A stretch of DNA of 20,080 bases from positions 1-20,080 of the IMG/VR virus record IMGVR_UViG_3300017771_000169. One strand, written 5' to 3'. Positions within the stretch are counted from its first letter, which is position 1; every line of letters starts with the position of its first letter. Positions 12,578-19,900 of the stretch are shown piece by piece. This DNA is from a virus. The notes below the pieces were generated by a model that saw nothing but the letters and a program-made list of their open reading frames with translations, was not told where the DNA came from and searched no databases. Both the position numbers and the translations under genes were made by a program.

Positions 12578-13522
12578 ATGTCACACGATAAACATGTAAT
12601 TGATAATGTAAATAAAGACGTAGAAGTCTTAAGTCTTGATGGAATCCAAACTCGTCAAGAAGCAAAAGAATATTATCTAAAATTAGCTGATGGTTGGGAA
12701 GATCCTAATCCACAGCCAGTTATAAAGGAATATGATGGTGTACGAGTTGTTCGCGACGACCTCATTACAGGTAGTAAAGTACGAGGAGGAGATTTACTTA
12801 TTTCTCGTATTAATCAATCTCGTCTCGTTTATGTTCAGCCTCGCACTGGCTTGGCAGGAGTCTCGCTCTTGGATGTGGCAAAGAGACACAATAAAAGCGT
12901 TAGGCTATTCATGCCCTCATCGAAAAGAATTAGTCATCATCAAGCTTGTTGTATCGAGCGCGGTGCTGAGTATGATTTCTATCGTGTGGCTGCTATGCCT
13001 AACCTCAATAGGATAGCAAATAAATGGGCACAAGACAACGACGATGCGTTTTTTATCCCGTTAGGTTTAAAGCACGAACTCGTTACGGCAGGTATCGTAA
13101 AGGTAGCATCAGCAATTCCAGCACCAGAAGAAGTGTGGACCGTAGTATCTACAGGCGTACTACATCGCGCCTTGCAGATCGCTTGGCCAAAAGCTGAGTT
13201 TCATGCTGTTGCAGTTGCTCGTAATATGAAAGAAGGCGAAGTTGGTCATAGTAATATTATCTCTGCACCTGAGCCTTTTACTAAAGAAATTAAAGAAGGA
13301 CTGCCACCCTTCCCAAGTATAAACACATATGATGGAAAAGCATGGCGATATATCCCTAAAAATTCTGGTAGGGACATCTTATTTTGGAATGTTGGTGCTG
13401 AACCAGTACTAAACGATGATACTATATACGACAGAGTTGATTCATATAGAAAGTGGACTAAAGATGAAAAAAATACTACTCACGGGTCTGGGACCAATCT
13501 CGAACAAAATACATTCGCATAA
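12578..13522 (+). CDS. Fold-type II PLP-dependent enzyme
   Basis: The 314-residue protein looks like a tryptophan-synthase-beta/ACC-deaminase-fold PLP enzyme. After a 55-residue lead, VVRDDLITGSKVRGGDLL places K67 where the PLP-binding lysine sits in such enzymes. The helical repeats that follow (TGLAGVSLLDVAKRHNKSVRLFMP, then CCIERGAEYDFY) are the usual moving subdomain, and VVSTGVLHRALQIAWP with a later ILFWNVGAEP fits the phosphate-binding and closing region. Known phage pathways for 5-(2-aminoethoxy)methyl-uridine and 5-(2-aminoethyl)-uridine use PLP enzymes to process an amino acid attached to the base, so this is a likely step here; the reaction cannot be read from sequence. It has its own promoter and overlaps the next gene by 59 nt. 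Confidence 0.7.
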   Translation: MSHDKHVIDNVNKDVEVLSLDGIQTRQEAKEYYLKLADGWEDPNPQPVIKEYDGVRVVRDDLITGSKVRGGDLLISRINQSRLVYVQPRTGLAGVSLLDVAKRHNKSVRLFMPSSKRISHHQACCIERGAEYDFYRVAAMPNLNRIANKWAQDNDDAFFIPLGLKHELVTAGIVKVASAIPAPEEVWTVVSTGVLHRALQIAWPKAEFHAVAVARNMKEGEVGHSNIISAPEPFTKEIKEGLPPFPSINTYDGKAWRYIPKNSGRDILFWNVGAEPVLNDDTIYDRVDSYRKWTKDEKNTTHGSGTNLEQNTFA

Positions 13523-14525
13523 GGCAGCGCAAGCTATTATCTATGCTGATCAGCTCAAACAAGCTGGTATGGATGTGACAATCAATTTAGTCAGCAATAA
13601 AATTACTGATTATAGTCCATTCGAAGAAATTTATTTTTATCATGGATCAGATTGGAGTGGAAATCTAAATTTGTTTGGTGGTATTGAAGCATATGCTAAT
13701 ACTGATTTTGTTTCTGCCTTGTCACATTTCAATGGCAAAATTAAATCAATTATAGTTGACTTCCCCGATTATGCTTCTATGTTTCTCGATCGCTTAGCTA
13801 AAAAAGATATGACATGGAATACTGTACATTGGGAAAATCTACGTAAGTTACAAATAGAAGCTGAAACTGTTGATCCTAATATGATTAAGAGATATCGTAA
13901 GATTGCCTTTGGAGATAGTCATGCTATCTGCATGTACCGGCCCGGGTGGGAGAATGTATCAGTACCTTTCTCAACTTTACATGGTTCTATCAATAAAGGG
14001 TTTGAGACATTTGTACCAGAAAATGGCGAACCAATGAGAGAAGATAGATATGATGAAATCGAAACATATTTCGGTAATATTGATATTCGTCATCATCTTT
14101 GCAGATTTGATAATCCTATTGAAGAAGCGCATAAACTAGCTGATAGATATGGTAAAGAAATAGAACGTGTTCGCAAACTTTTTAAATCAAACGTCACTGC
14201 ATGGGAACCTCTACCAATTGAAGATGAAGCTCGTAAAATTCCAAAAACTGGATGGTATAAAGGTACACCATTTTACGGCAGCTGGCAACAACGAAATGAT
14301 GTGCGTAATGCTTTTACCGAAAGACTAAAATCTCATACACAAGTTTATGACTGGGTAGAATCACTATATAATCCTATAGGTCAACTAGGTTATGAGGCTA
14401 TGGAAAAGCCACAATCAGTGCATTTATCTCGAGCATCATATCCTCATTGGCAAGGAAAAAATTGGACTGCAGATACAGAATATCCAATTGAAGCTGCAGC
14501 TTCGCTTGAAGCATTCTTTGCATAA
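13464..14525 (+). CDS. SGNH-hydrolase-like protein of the modification cluster
   Basis: A 353-residue protein. Its N-terminus (MKKILLTGLGPI) looks like a Rossmann-type strand-loop, and the middle carries IAFGDSHA (a GDS block I-like motif with candidate serine nucleophile) and later YFGNIDIRHHLCR (a G-x-D/N-like block III), together suggesting an SGNH/GDSL-type fold. A C-terminal SRASYPHW might supply the Asp/His block, but this is not certain. Such proteins are esterases or acyltransferases; next to a PLP enzyme, transfer or removal of an acyl group on a modified base is one possibility. ATG 13464 is chosen over an upstream in-frame ATG at 13416 because MKKILLTG is a natural start. The 59-nt overlap with the PLP gene implies coupled expression. 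Confidence 0.5.
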   Translation: MKKILLTGLGPISNKIHSHKAAQAIIYADQLKQAGMDVTINLVSNKITDYSPFEEIYFYHGSDWSGNLNLFGGIEAYANTDFVSALSHFNGKIKSIIVDFPDYASMFLDRLAKKDMTWNTVHWENLRKLQIEAETVDPNMIKRYRKIAFGDSHAICMYRPGWENVSVPFSTLHGSINKGFETFVPENGEPMREDRYDEIETYFGNIDIRHHLCRFDNPIEEAHKLADRYGKEIERVRKLFKSNVTAWEPLPIEDEARKIPKTGWYKGTPFYGSWQQRNDVRNAFTERLKSHTQVYDWVESLYNPIGQLGYEAMEKPQSVHLSRASYPHWQGKNWTADTEYPIEAAASLEAFFA

Positions 14526-14530
14526 AACAG

Positions 14531-14559
14531 TGTACAAATAAGGAAAAATGTGGTATAAT
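14531..14559 (+). promoter_or_regulatory. Early-type promoter upstream of uvsX
   Basis: TGTACA at 14531-14536, a 17-bp spacer and TATAAT at 14554-14559 preceded by TGTGG. The predicted start near 14566 lies inside the first codons of the small gene that begins at 14548 or 14560, so the transcript probably serves uvsX (ATG 14752) rather than that gene. Confidence 0.78.
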
Positions 14560-14739
14560 ATGCCTTACAATAAAAAATTCGATCTAACGCCGAAAGAATT
14601 AGATTTAATCGAAATTGCACTAATAGCATATAGTACAAAGAACGTAAAATCTAAAAAAGAGATACAAAAATTACTAGCAAAATTTCATCATCAAAAACTT
14701 TGGTATCGACCAAAAGATGAAACATATATCAGTGGATAG
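14548..14739 (+). CDS. Small protein upstream of UvsX
   Basis: A 63-residue protein (59 if ATG 14560 is used). The pattern KFDLTPKELDLIEIAL, then KKEIQKLLAKFHHQKLWYRP and a final YISG looks like small helical proteins that accompany uvsX in marine T4-like phages, but I know no function. AGGA at 14541-14544 is close to ATG 14548 (3-nt spacing). Both possible ATGs overlap the promoter -10, so the gene would have to be read from a transcript that begins further upstream. It ends 12 nt before uvsX, with AGGAG between them. Confidence 0.65.
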   Translation: MWYNMPYNKKFDLTPKELDLIEIALIAYSTKNVKSKKEIQKLLAKFHHQKLWYRPKDETYISG

Positions 14740-14751
14740 CAGGAGAAATAT

Positions 14752-15795
14752 ATGAGTATTATGGATAAACTTAAAAAGAATAGTAAAATTAAAGAGTCTG
14801 ATGTGCTCTCTGATTCTAAGTTCTTTAATGAAAAAGATATGGTAGCAACAGATGTTCCAATGATGAATGTTGCGCTATCTGGTTCTATTGATGGAGGATT
14901 GGCACCAGGACTAACTGTATTAGCAGGTCCATCGAAACACTTTAAAACTTCTTTTGCTCTTATTATGGCATCAGCATATATGAAAAAATATCCTGATGCA
15001 GTAATGCTATTCTATGATTCAGAATTTGGTTCACCTCAATCTTATTTCGAACAGTTCAAAATTGATACAAGTCGTGTATTGCATACACCAATTGCAAACG
15101 TAGAAGAACTGAAATTTGATTTGATTGGTCAACTTGAAGGTGTAGAACGTGGCGATAAAGTCATTGTTGTTATTGATTCTGTTGGTAATTTGGCATCGAA
15201 GAAAGAATTAGAAGATGCTATCAATGAGAAATCAGTAGCAGATATGTCACGAGCTAAATCACTTAAGGGTTTATTCCGTATGACTACTCCATATCTGAAT
15301 ATGAAAGATATTCCTTTGATTGCTGTTAATCATACGTACATGGAGATTGGTCTATTCCCTAAAGCTGTAGTCTCTGGTGGTACTGGAATCTATTACTCTG
15401 CTGATAATATCTGGATCTTAGGTCGTCAGCAGGACAAAGTTGGTACAGAAATTAAAGGCTATCACTTTGTCATTAATGTGGAGAAGTCAAGATATGTTAA
15501 AGAAAAGTCTAAAATTCCTATTTCTGTTAGCTGGGACGGTGGCGTTCAGTCCTATAGTGGTCTTTTGGATGTTGCTATGTCTGGTAATTACGTTGCTAAG
15601 CCCTCTAATGGTTGGTATTGTAGGGTCGACCGTAGTACTGGAGAGTTGGTGGACCCAAAAGTTCGAGAAAAAGATACACTCACAGAGGAATTCTGGACCC
15701 CGATACTAGAAGAAACTGATTTTAAAGATTTTGTCAAAGAAAAATTTATGATTGGCGGTAAGGAAGACAATGAGCTTGATTTACAGGAAGCATAA
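14752..15795 (+). CDS. uvsX: RecA-like recombinase UvsX
   Basis: The strand-exchange protein of T4-type recombination-dependent replication and repair. The 347-residue product (T4: 391) has the UvsX-type Walker A GPSKHFKT at 59-66, Walker B VIVVID at about 137-142, and the preceding strand MLFYDSEFGSP with the candidate catalytic Glu at 91. VNHTYMEIG and GGTGIYYSADNIWIL are the loop and strand regions typical of UvsX. The C-terminus is shorter than in T4. A clear AGGAG precedes the ATG. It overlaps the next gene by 26 nt. Confidence 0.96.
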   Translation: MSIMDKLKKNSKIKESDVLSDSKFFNEKDMVATDVPMMNVALSGSIDGGLAPGLTVLAGPSKHFKTSFALIMASAYMKKYPDAVMLFYDSEFGSPQSYFEQFKIDTSRVLHTPIANVEELKFDLIGQLEGVERGDKVIVVIDSVGNLASKKELEDAINEKSVADMSRAKSLKGLFRMTTPYLNMKDIPLIAVNHTYMEIGLFPKAVVSGGTGIYYSADNIWILGRQQDKVGTEIKGYHFVINVEKSRYVKEKSKIPISVSWDGGVQSYSGLLDVAMSGNYVAKPSNGWYCRVDRSTGELVDPKVREKDTLTEEFWTPILEETDFKDFVKEKFMIGGKEDNELDLQEA

Positions 15796-16090
15796 AGAAA
15801 ACGAAACTTATCAACTTATTCCTGGTCCAGATTTTGCACAGAATTGGCATATTAGAATATTAGAAGGTAATTTCGTAGAAACTGTTATTGAAGTTGGAAC
15901 AATTTCTTATAATGAAACTAATGATGATGTATTGACCTTTAATTTTGAAATTGTAGAAACTCCAGATAATTCTTTAACAATAGAAAATATTGAATTACAA
16001 ATTACAGTTGGAGAAATTTTAGAGGAAATTATTACTGCAGCAATTGAGAATGATGATGGTAGTATTCAAATGAAAGAGAAAGAAACTTAA
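15770..16090 (+). CDS. Small acidic protein after UvsX
   Basis: A 106-residue protein without recognised family. It is rich in beta-like segments (FVETVIEVGTISY, LTFNFEIVETP, IENIELQITVG), followed by an acidic helix (EILEEIITAAIENDDG). ATG 15770 is preferred over the in-frame ATG 15752 because AAGGAAG lies about 6 nt ahead. It starts inside uvsX and ends in a TAATG overlap with the kinase gene. A role with UvsX or in modification is possible but only by position. Confidence 0.7.
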   Translation: MSLIYRKHKENETYQLIPGPDFAQNWHIRILEGNFVETVIEVGTISYNETNDDVLTFNFEIVETPDNSLTIENIELQITVGEILEEIITAAIENDDGSIQMKEKET

Positions 16091-16512
16091 TGAAGATTTT
16101 AATTTGTGGACTACCAGGTAGTGGCAAGACTACTCTAGCAGAACCATTGGCAGAATTACTTGGTGCAGTATGGATCAATGCCGATCAAGTAAGAAAACGG
16201 TATGATGACTGGGACTTTACACCTGAAGGTCGTATTCGTCAAGCACAACGTATGCGGCATCTATCAGATGGTGTTGTTATGGCAGGTAAAGTTGCTGTAA
16301 CAGATTTTGTAGCACCTACAGAAAAAGCTCGTGCAGAATTTGATGCTGATTATGTCGTGTGGATGGATACGATTGAAGAAGGACGTTTTGAGGATACAAA
16401 CAAAATGTTTGAAAAGCCAACAGATGTTAATTATCATGTTGCAAATTGGTTTGAAGATACTCATGCTCAATTGCTGCCAATTATTAAAAATTATATGGAA
16501 AGGAATAAGTAA
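16090..16512 (+). CDS. Small P-loop kinase, hydroxymethyl-pyrimidine DNA kinase-like
   Basis: A 140-residue P-loop kinase of the APS-kinase/nucleoside-kinase group. Walker A is GLPGSGKTT at 7-15, INADQVRKRYDDW at about 29-41 corresponds to the substrate-binding DxxR region, and WMDTI with RFEDTNKMF lies toward the C-terminus. Its size and this DTN-x-x-F pattern resemble phage kinases that phosphorylate 5-hydroxymethyl-uracil in DNA, the first activation step for hypermodified thymines. A kinase for another small substrate (adenylylsulfate, a nucleoside, RNA ends) is the alternative. ATG 16090 overlaps the preceding stop. It is separated from the modification island by the uvsX segment. Confidence 0.7.
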   Translation: MKILICGLPGSGKTTLAEPLAELLGAVWINADQVRKRYDDWDFTPEGRIRQAQRMRHLSDGVVMAGKVAVTDFVAPTEKARAEFDADYVVWMDTIEEGRFEDTNKMFEKPTDVNYHVANWFEDTHAQLLPIIKNYMERNK

Positions 16513-16733
16513 TGGAACTTTTACTTTTACTTGCAGCTGGAGCTGCAGCTCATCAATATCTAAAAGAACCTGATATTGCAATCCCACCGTCAGAGCATAA
16601 AGTGATGGTACAAAATGAACAAGTATGGATTCCTGATGATAACAGTCTAGCTATGATTGATTGGACAAAGGCAGGTAATTTTACTCAGACCTCTCATCAA
16701 CATAATGTAGTATGGGTGATGATCAGTGAGTAA
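16512..16733 (+). CDS. Small protein with hydrophobic N-terminus
   Basis: A 73-residue protein. Residues 1-13 (MELLLLLAAGAAA) are hydrophobic but carry no basic residue before them, so this is a weak signal peptide or anchor candidate. The remainder is polar, with PPSEHKVMVQNEQVWIPDD and a His/Gln-rich segment (TSHQHNVVW). ATG 16512 overlaps the kinase stop (TAATG), and the next gene starts within its last codons at a GTG. No family is recognised. Confidence 0.6.
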   Translation: MELLLLLAAGAAAHQYLKEPDIAIPPSEHKVMVQNEQVWIPDDNSLAMIDWTKAGNFTQTSHQHNVVWVMISE

Positions 16734-17145
16734 ATTTGACCCATTAAATCCTACTGTACAAATGCTTGGTAGGTGGCAACCTTGGCATGATGGCCATTCA
16801 GAATTATTTAAACGATGCCATGCTATGACAGGCCAAGTTGCTATTATGATTCGTCAAGTACCAGAGAAACGTGAAGCAAATTCTCGAGTTCCTGGTCAAG
16901 ATGATAATCCATTTAATATTGAAACAGTCAAAGAAAATATTATTACTGGACTTGCGCAAGAAGGGTTTACAATTGATGAAGACTATGTTATAATGGTAGT
17001 TCCAAATTTAGTTGACATTAGTTATGGTCGTGGTGTTGGCTACACATTTACAGAGCACGATCTTGGTAAAGCGATTCACGACATCTCTGCTACCAAGATT
17101 CGAGAACAAATGAGAGACGAAGGTAAACTTGCAGACAAATCTTGA
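16726..17145 (+). CDS. Nucleotidyltransferase (NMN adenylyltransferase-like)
   Basis: A 139-residue cytidylyltransferase-fold protein. HDGH at 21-24, after the strand LGRWQPW, matches the (H/T)xGH phosphate-binding motif, and ISATKIREQM near the C-terminus matches the ISxTxxR motif. Together these define the nucleotidylyltransferase superfamily. NMN adenylyltransferase (NAD synthesis) is the most likely member, since several large T4-like phages carry NAD salvage genes, but transfer of another nucleotide is possible. The start is GTG 16726, inside the previous gene. A promoter-like element lies within it, and gp41 begins 17 nt before its stop. Confidence 0.8.
   Translation: MSKFDPLNPTVQMLGRWQPWHDGHSELFKRCHAMTGQVAIMIRQVPEKREANSRVPGQDDNPFNIETVKENIITGLAQEGFTIDEDYVIMVVPNLVDISYGRGVGYTFTEHDLGKAIHDISATKIREQMRDEGKLADKS
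16966..16994 (+). promoter_or_regulatory. Intragenic early-type promoter ahead of gp41 helicase
   Basis: TTTACA at 16966-16971, a 17-bp spacer and TATAAT at 16989-16994 preceded by ATGT (extended -10 TG-T-TATAAT). It lies inside the nucleotidyltransferase gene, about 130 nt before the gp41 start. The upstream GG of the other copies is missing, hence lower confidence. Confidence 0.5.
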
Positions 17146-18505
17146 ACAGACAATCCTACGTAATCTTTTAACAGACGAGCAATATATGCGTAAAGTATTG
17201 CCGTTTATTAAACCAGATTATTTTGAAGGTGTCTATCGTATATTATTTAAAGAGGCTGGTAAGTTTGTTGGAAAATACAACAAGCTGCCAACTGCTGAAT
17301 CTTTTAAAATTGAATTAGATCAAGCTGATCGATTGACTGGTGAACAATACACCATGGCAGTTGATATTTTGCCTAATTTATTTTCACAAGAAAAGATCGA
17401 TGATCAATGGTTAATTGATACCACAGAAAAATGGTGTCAAGATCGTGCAATCTATAATGCAGTAATGGAATCAATTACAATCATAGATGGTAAACACGAA
17501 TCATTGACAAAAGGTGCTTTACCAGATTTGCTAAGTAAAGCCCTTGGTGTAGCATTTGATACTAACGTTGGTCATGACTATGTAGAGAATGCAGAACAAC
17601 GATTCGAATTTTACCATAAAGAAGAAGATAGGATTCCATTTGATCTCGAATATTTTAACAAGATTACAAAAGGTGGTGTACCGAGTAAAACACTTAACAT
17701 TGCCCTTGCAGGTACTGGCGTTGGCAAGTCTCTATTCATGTGTCATGTTGCTAGTGGTGCTCTTGTAGAAGGTCGTAATGTTTTATACATTACAATGGAA
17801 ATGGCTGAAGAACGTATCGCTGAACGTATTGATGCTAATCTATTGAATACACCTATTGATCAATTGCCGAATTTATCGAAAGATATGTTTACAACAAAAG
17901 TTCAAGATCTTGCTCGTAAGACCACAGGCAAATTAATTGTAAAAGAATATCCTACTGGTTCTGCACACTCTGGTCATTTTCGTGCATTATTAAATGAACT
18001 TAAACTCAAAAAAGAATTTGTGCCTGATATTATTTTTATTGATTATCTTAATATCTGTGCATCATCTCGTATGAAGGCAATGGGAGGATCGATTAATTCA
18101 TACACTTACATTAAAGCAATTGCTGAAGAGTTACGTGGTCTTGCGGTCGAGTTCGACGTACCGATCTTCTCTGCAACGCAAACGACTCGTAGTGGTTATG
18201 GTAACTCGGATGTTGGGCTTGAAGATACGTCCGAGTCTTTTGGATTACCCGCTACAGCAGATCTAATGTTTGCTCTTATCTCAACCGAAGAGTTAGAGAA
18301 GCAAGGTCAAATGATGGTTAAACAATTAAAGAATCGTTATAATGATCCTACAGCATATAAAAGATTTGTCATTGGTGTAGATAGATCAAAGATGAGGTTA
18401 TTTGATGTTGATGAGAATGAACAAACATTAACAGATGATACACCAGTTTTTGATAAAAGTGAAACACACGAAAATATGTCAAAGTTTAAGGACTTTAAAC
18501 TATAA
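17129..18505 (+). CDS. 41: Replicative DNA helicase gp41 (DnaB-type)
   Basis: The 5'-3' hexameric helicase that unwinds the fork and works with primase. The 458-residue product (T4: 475) aligns along its length with T4 gp41: NVGHDYVENAEQRF, IPFDLEYFNKITKGG, Walker A AGTGVGKS at 194-201, YITMEMAEERIAERID, Walker B IIFIDY at about 301-306, YTYIKAIAEELRGLAVE and the SFGLPATADLMFALI block. The start is TTG 17129, with GAAGGT just upstream, inside the nucleotidyltransferase gene. Its stop overlaps the ATG of the next gene (TAATG). A 7-bp inverted repeat at 18204-18236 lies within it. Confidence 0.97.
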   Translation: MQTNLEQTILRNLLTDEQYMRKVLPFIKPDYFEGVYRILFKEAGKFVGKYNKLPTAESFKIELDQADRLTGEQYTMAVDILPNLFSQEKIDDQWLIDTTEKWCQDRAIYNAVMESITIIDGKHESLTKGALPDLLSKALGVAFDTNVGHDYVENAEQRFEFYHKEEDRIPFDLEYFNKITKGGVPSKTLNIALAGTGVGKSLFMCHVASGALVEGRNVLYITMEMAEERIAERIDANLLNTPIDQLPNLSKDMFTTKVQDLARKTTGKLIVKEYPTGSAHSGHFRALLNELKLKKEFVPDIIFIDYLNICASSRMKAMGGSINSYTYIKAIAEELRGLAVEFDVPIFSATQTTRSGYGNSDVGLEDTSESFGLPATADLMFALISTEELEKQGQMMVKQLKNRYNDPTAYKRFVIGVDRSKMRLFDVDENEQTLTDDTPVFDKSETHENMSKFKDFKL

Positions 18506-19167
18506 TGAAAGCTATAGCTTTTAGTGGTGGTATGGATTCGACCATTATGGCATATGAATTATTCACCACTACTCAGGATAATTACTATATATTTACTATT
18601 GAAGATGAGCATTGGCCAATGAATTGGGCTTTTAACAATGTCAATTTTATTATGAATAAATGGTTTAGTAATTTTAAAGATAGAATTATTGATCATAAAA
18701 TAGTATTGAATGCTCGAGGTTATGGTAACAAATATTCACTTTATGCAGAATACTTGCAATGGGCAAAGGCAATATTAAAATATGATTTAACTCATTTATA
18801 TTCGGGCACTACAAAATTATATCCAGGATTAGAAGAAACAGAAGAATATAAAGGTTATGCTGAAGGTGCGCGAGTAGAATTCAAAGAGGCATTTGGAAAA
18901 TGTTATTTTCATCAACCATATTTTAATTTTTATAGGCATCAAGTAGCAAATAAATATATTGAATATAATGTTGTTGATATGATATTAGATACTCAGACAT
19001 GTAAAAGTATTGCACTCGATGGCAAATTGTGCAATAAGTCAAATTGTGAAGATTGTTCTGATAGGCACGAAGGATTAAAACGAGCATTCACTAATACAAA
19101 ATACGAATATATAATAGAGAGAGATAGAAATCGTAAATTGAAAGATGTAGTATGGACAAAATGTTAG
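18505..19167 (+). CDS. QueC-like PP-loop enzyme (7-cyano-7-deazaguanine synthase family)
   Basis: An N-type ATP pyrophosphatase of 220 residues. The PP-loop SGGMDST is at 7-13, and a C-terminal zinc site has cysteines at 166, 176, 181 and 184 followed by RHEGLKRAF, like the C-x-x-C...R-x-x-G-F end of QueC. QueC converts 7-carboxy-7-deazaguanine to preQ0 using ATP and ammonia; in phages, preQ0 can be inserted into DNA or used for tRNA. The middle is divergent from bacterial QueC, so another amidation or adenylation reaction is possible. No QueD, QueE, FolE or DNA-insertion enzyme is in this window. It starts in a TAATG overlap with gp41 and overlaps the methyltransferase by 16 nt. Confidence 0.7.
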   Translation: MKAIAFSGGMDSTIMAYELFTTTQDNYYIFTIEDEHWPMNWAFNNVNFIMNKWFSNFKDRIIDHKIVLNARGYGNKYSLYAEYLQWAKAILKYDLTHLYSGTTKLYPGLEETEEYKGYAEGARVEFKEAFGKCYFHQPYFNFYRHQVANKYIEYNVVDMILDTQTCKSIALDGKLCNKSNCEDCSDRHEGLKRAFTNTKYEYIIERDRNRKLKDVVWTKC

Positions 19168-19688
19168 GTACCACTGGAAGAGAAAAGTTTCCAGATTATG
19201 AACAATCGAGACGAAGCGTTCTAGATCGTTTAATTAAAGAAAACAATTTAGAATTTGGCGCTGAACTTGGTGTTCAATCTGGATATTTATTTTTCCATCT
19301 TTTAGATACACATCCTAATCTTATTCTTTTTGGTGTTGATGCATGGCTTGGCAATAATCAAACAGCATATGCTAAGATGAAAAAAGAAGTAAATGAAAAA
19401 GTGGCTAATTATAAAAATGGTATGATTATGAATATGACTACTAATGAAGCTGCAGAAAAAACACCAGATGATTCTCTTGATTTTGTTTTTATTGATGCTG
19501 ATCACTCATATCCTTCTTGTAAAATTGATATGCAAAAATGGTTGCCAAAAGTAAAGGTCGGCGGATATATCATTGGTCATGATTATAAGGTAAAACCAGT
19601 AAAAAAAGCTATTGAAGAAGTATTCGGAAAAAAAGGATATAAAACAGATGTTGATCAAGTGTGGTATGTAAAGAAAGTAAAGGCATGA
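19152..19688 (+). CDS. SAM-dependent methyltransferase (class I)
   Basis: A 178-residue class I methyltransferase resembling the Methyltransf_24 group. Motif I is GAELGVQSGYL at about 36-46, an acidic strand end FGVDAW near 60-65, the post-motif DFVFIDADHSY near 119-129, and IIGHDY at the start of the following strand. There is no DPPY or NPPY, so it is not a typical DNA adenine or cytosine-N4 methylase; sugars, small molecules or proteins are more usual substrates. It overlaps the QueC-like gene by 16 nt and is followed by a small gene in an ATGA overlap. Confidence 0.8.
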   Translation: MDKMLGTTGREKFPDYEQSRRSVLDRLIKENNLEFGAELGVQSGYLFFHLLDTHPNLILFGVDAWLGNNQTAYAKMKKEVNEKVANYKNGMIMNMTTNEAAEKTPDDSLDFVFIDADHSYPSCKIDMQKWLPKVKVGGYIIGHDYKVKPVKKAIEEVFGKKGYKTDVDQVWYVKKVKA

Positions 19689-19900
19689 TGAAAGAAATTA
19701 GTACTCATTGGGGATCTGATGAATATAAAGATAGAGAATCGATTATTTACCATGACACAAAAAAAGAAGTGTACGTAGTAGAATTTTGGCAAGATCAAAA
19801 TCTAGTTGAAAGCCGAGATATGGTAGATGATGGAGTGAAGAAAAGTATGAGATATGCTGAACGTGCAGCTGAAAATTGGGTATTAGGATACATAGCATGA
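19685..19900 (+). CDS. Small hypothetical protein
   Basis: A 71-residue soluble protein starting at ATG 19685, whose last bases overlap the TGA of the methyltransferase (ATGA). Beta-like segments (ESIIYHDTKKEVYVVEFWQD) are followed by a helical C-terminus (MRYAERAAENWVLGY). No family is recognised. A longer frame opens at 19661 within the methyltransferase, but the coupled start is preferred. It ends in an ATGA overlap with ThyX, so it is probably co-translated with it. Confidence 0.65.
   Translation: MMKEISTHWGSDEYKDRESIIYHDTKKEVYVVEFWQDQNLVESRDMVDDGVKKSMRYAERAAENWVLGYIA

Noticed and set aside
13416-13463. Upstream in-frame start for the SGNH-like protein
   Set aside because: It would extend 48 nt further into the PLP gene, and the following MKKILLTG is a natural N-terminus.
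14490-14503. Perfect 14-bp palindrome GAAGCTGCAGCTTC
   Set aside because: It falls in codons for an Ala/Glu-rich C-terminus where GCA/GCT/GAA repeats readily create it, and nothing else marks a site.
18204-18236. Inverted repeat ACTCGGA / TCCGAGT in gp41 as terminator
   Set aside because: The 19-nt loop is long, it lies in the middle of the helicase gene, and only a short T-run follows; probably chance.
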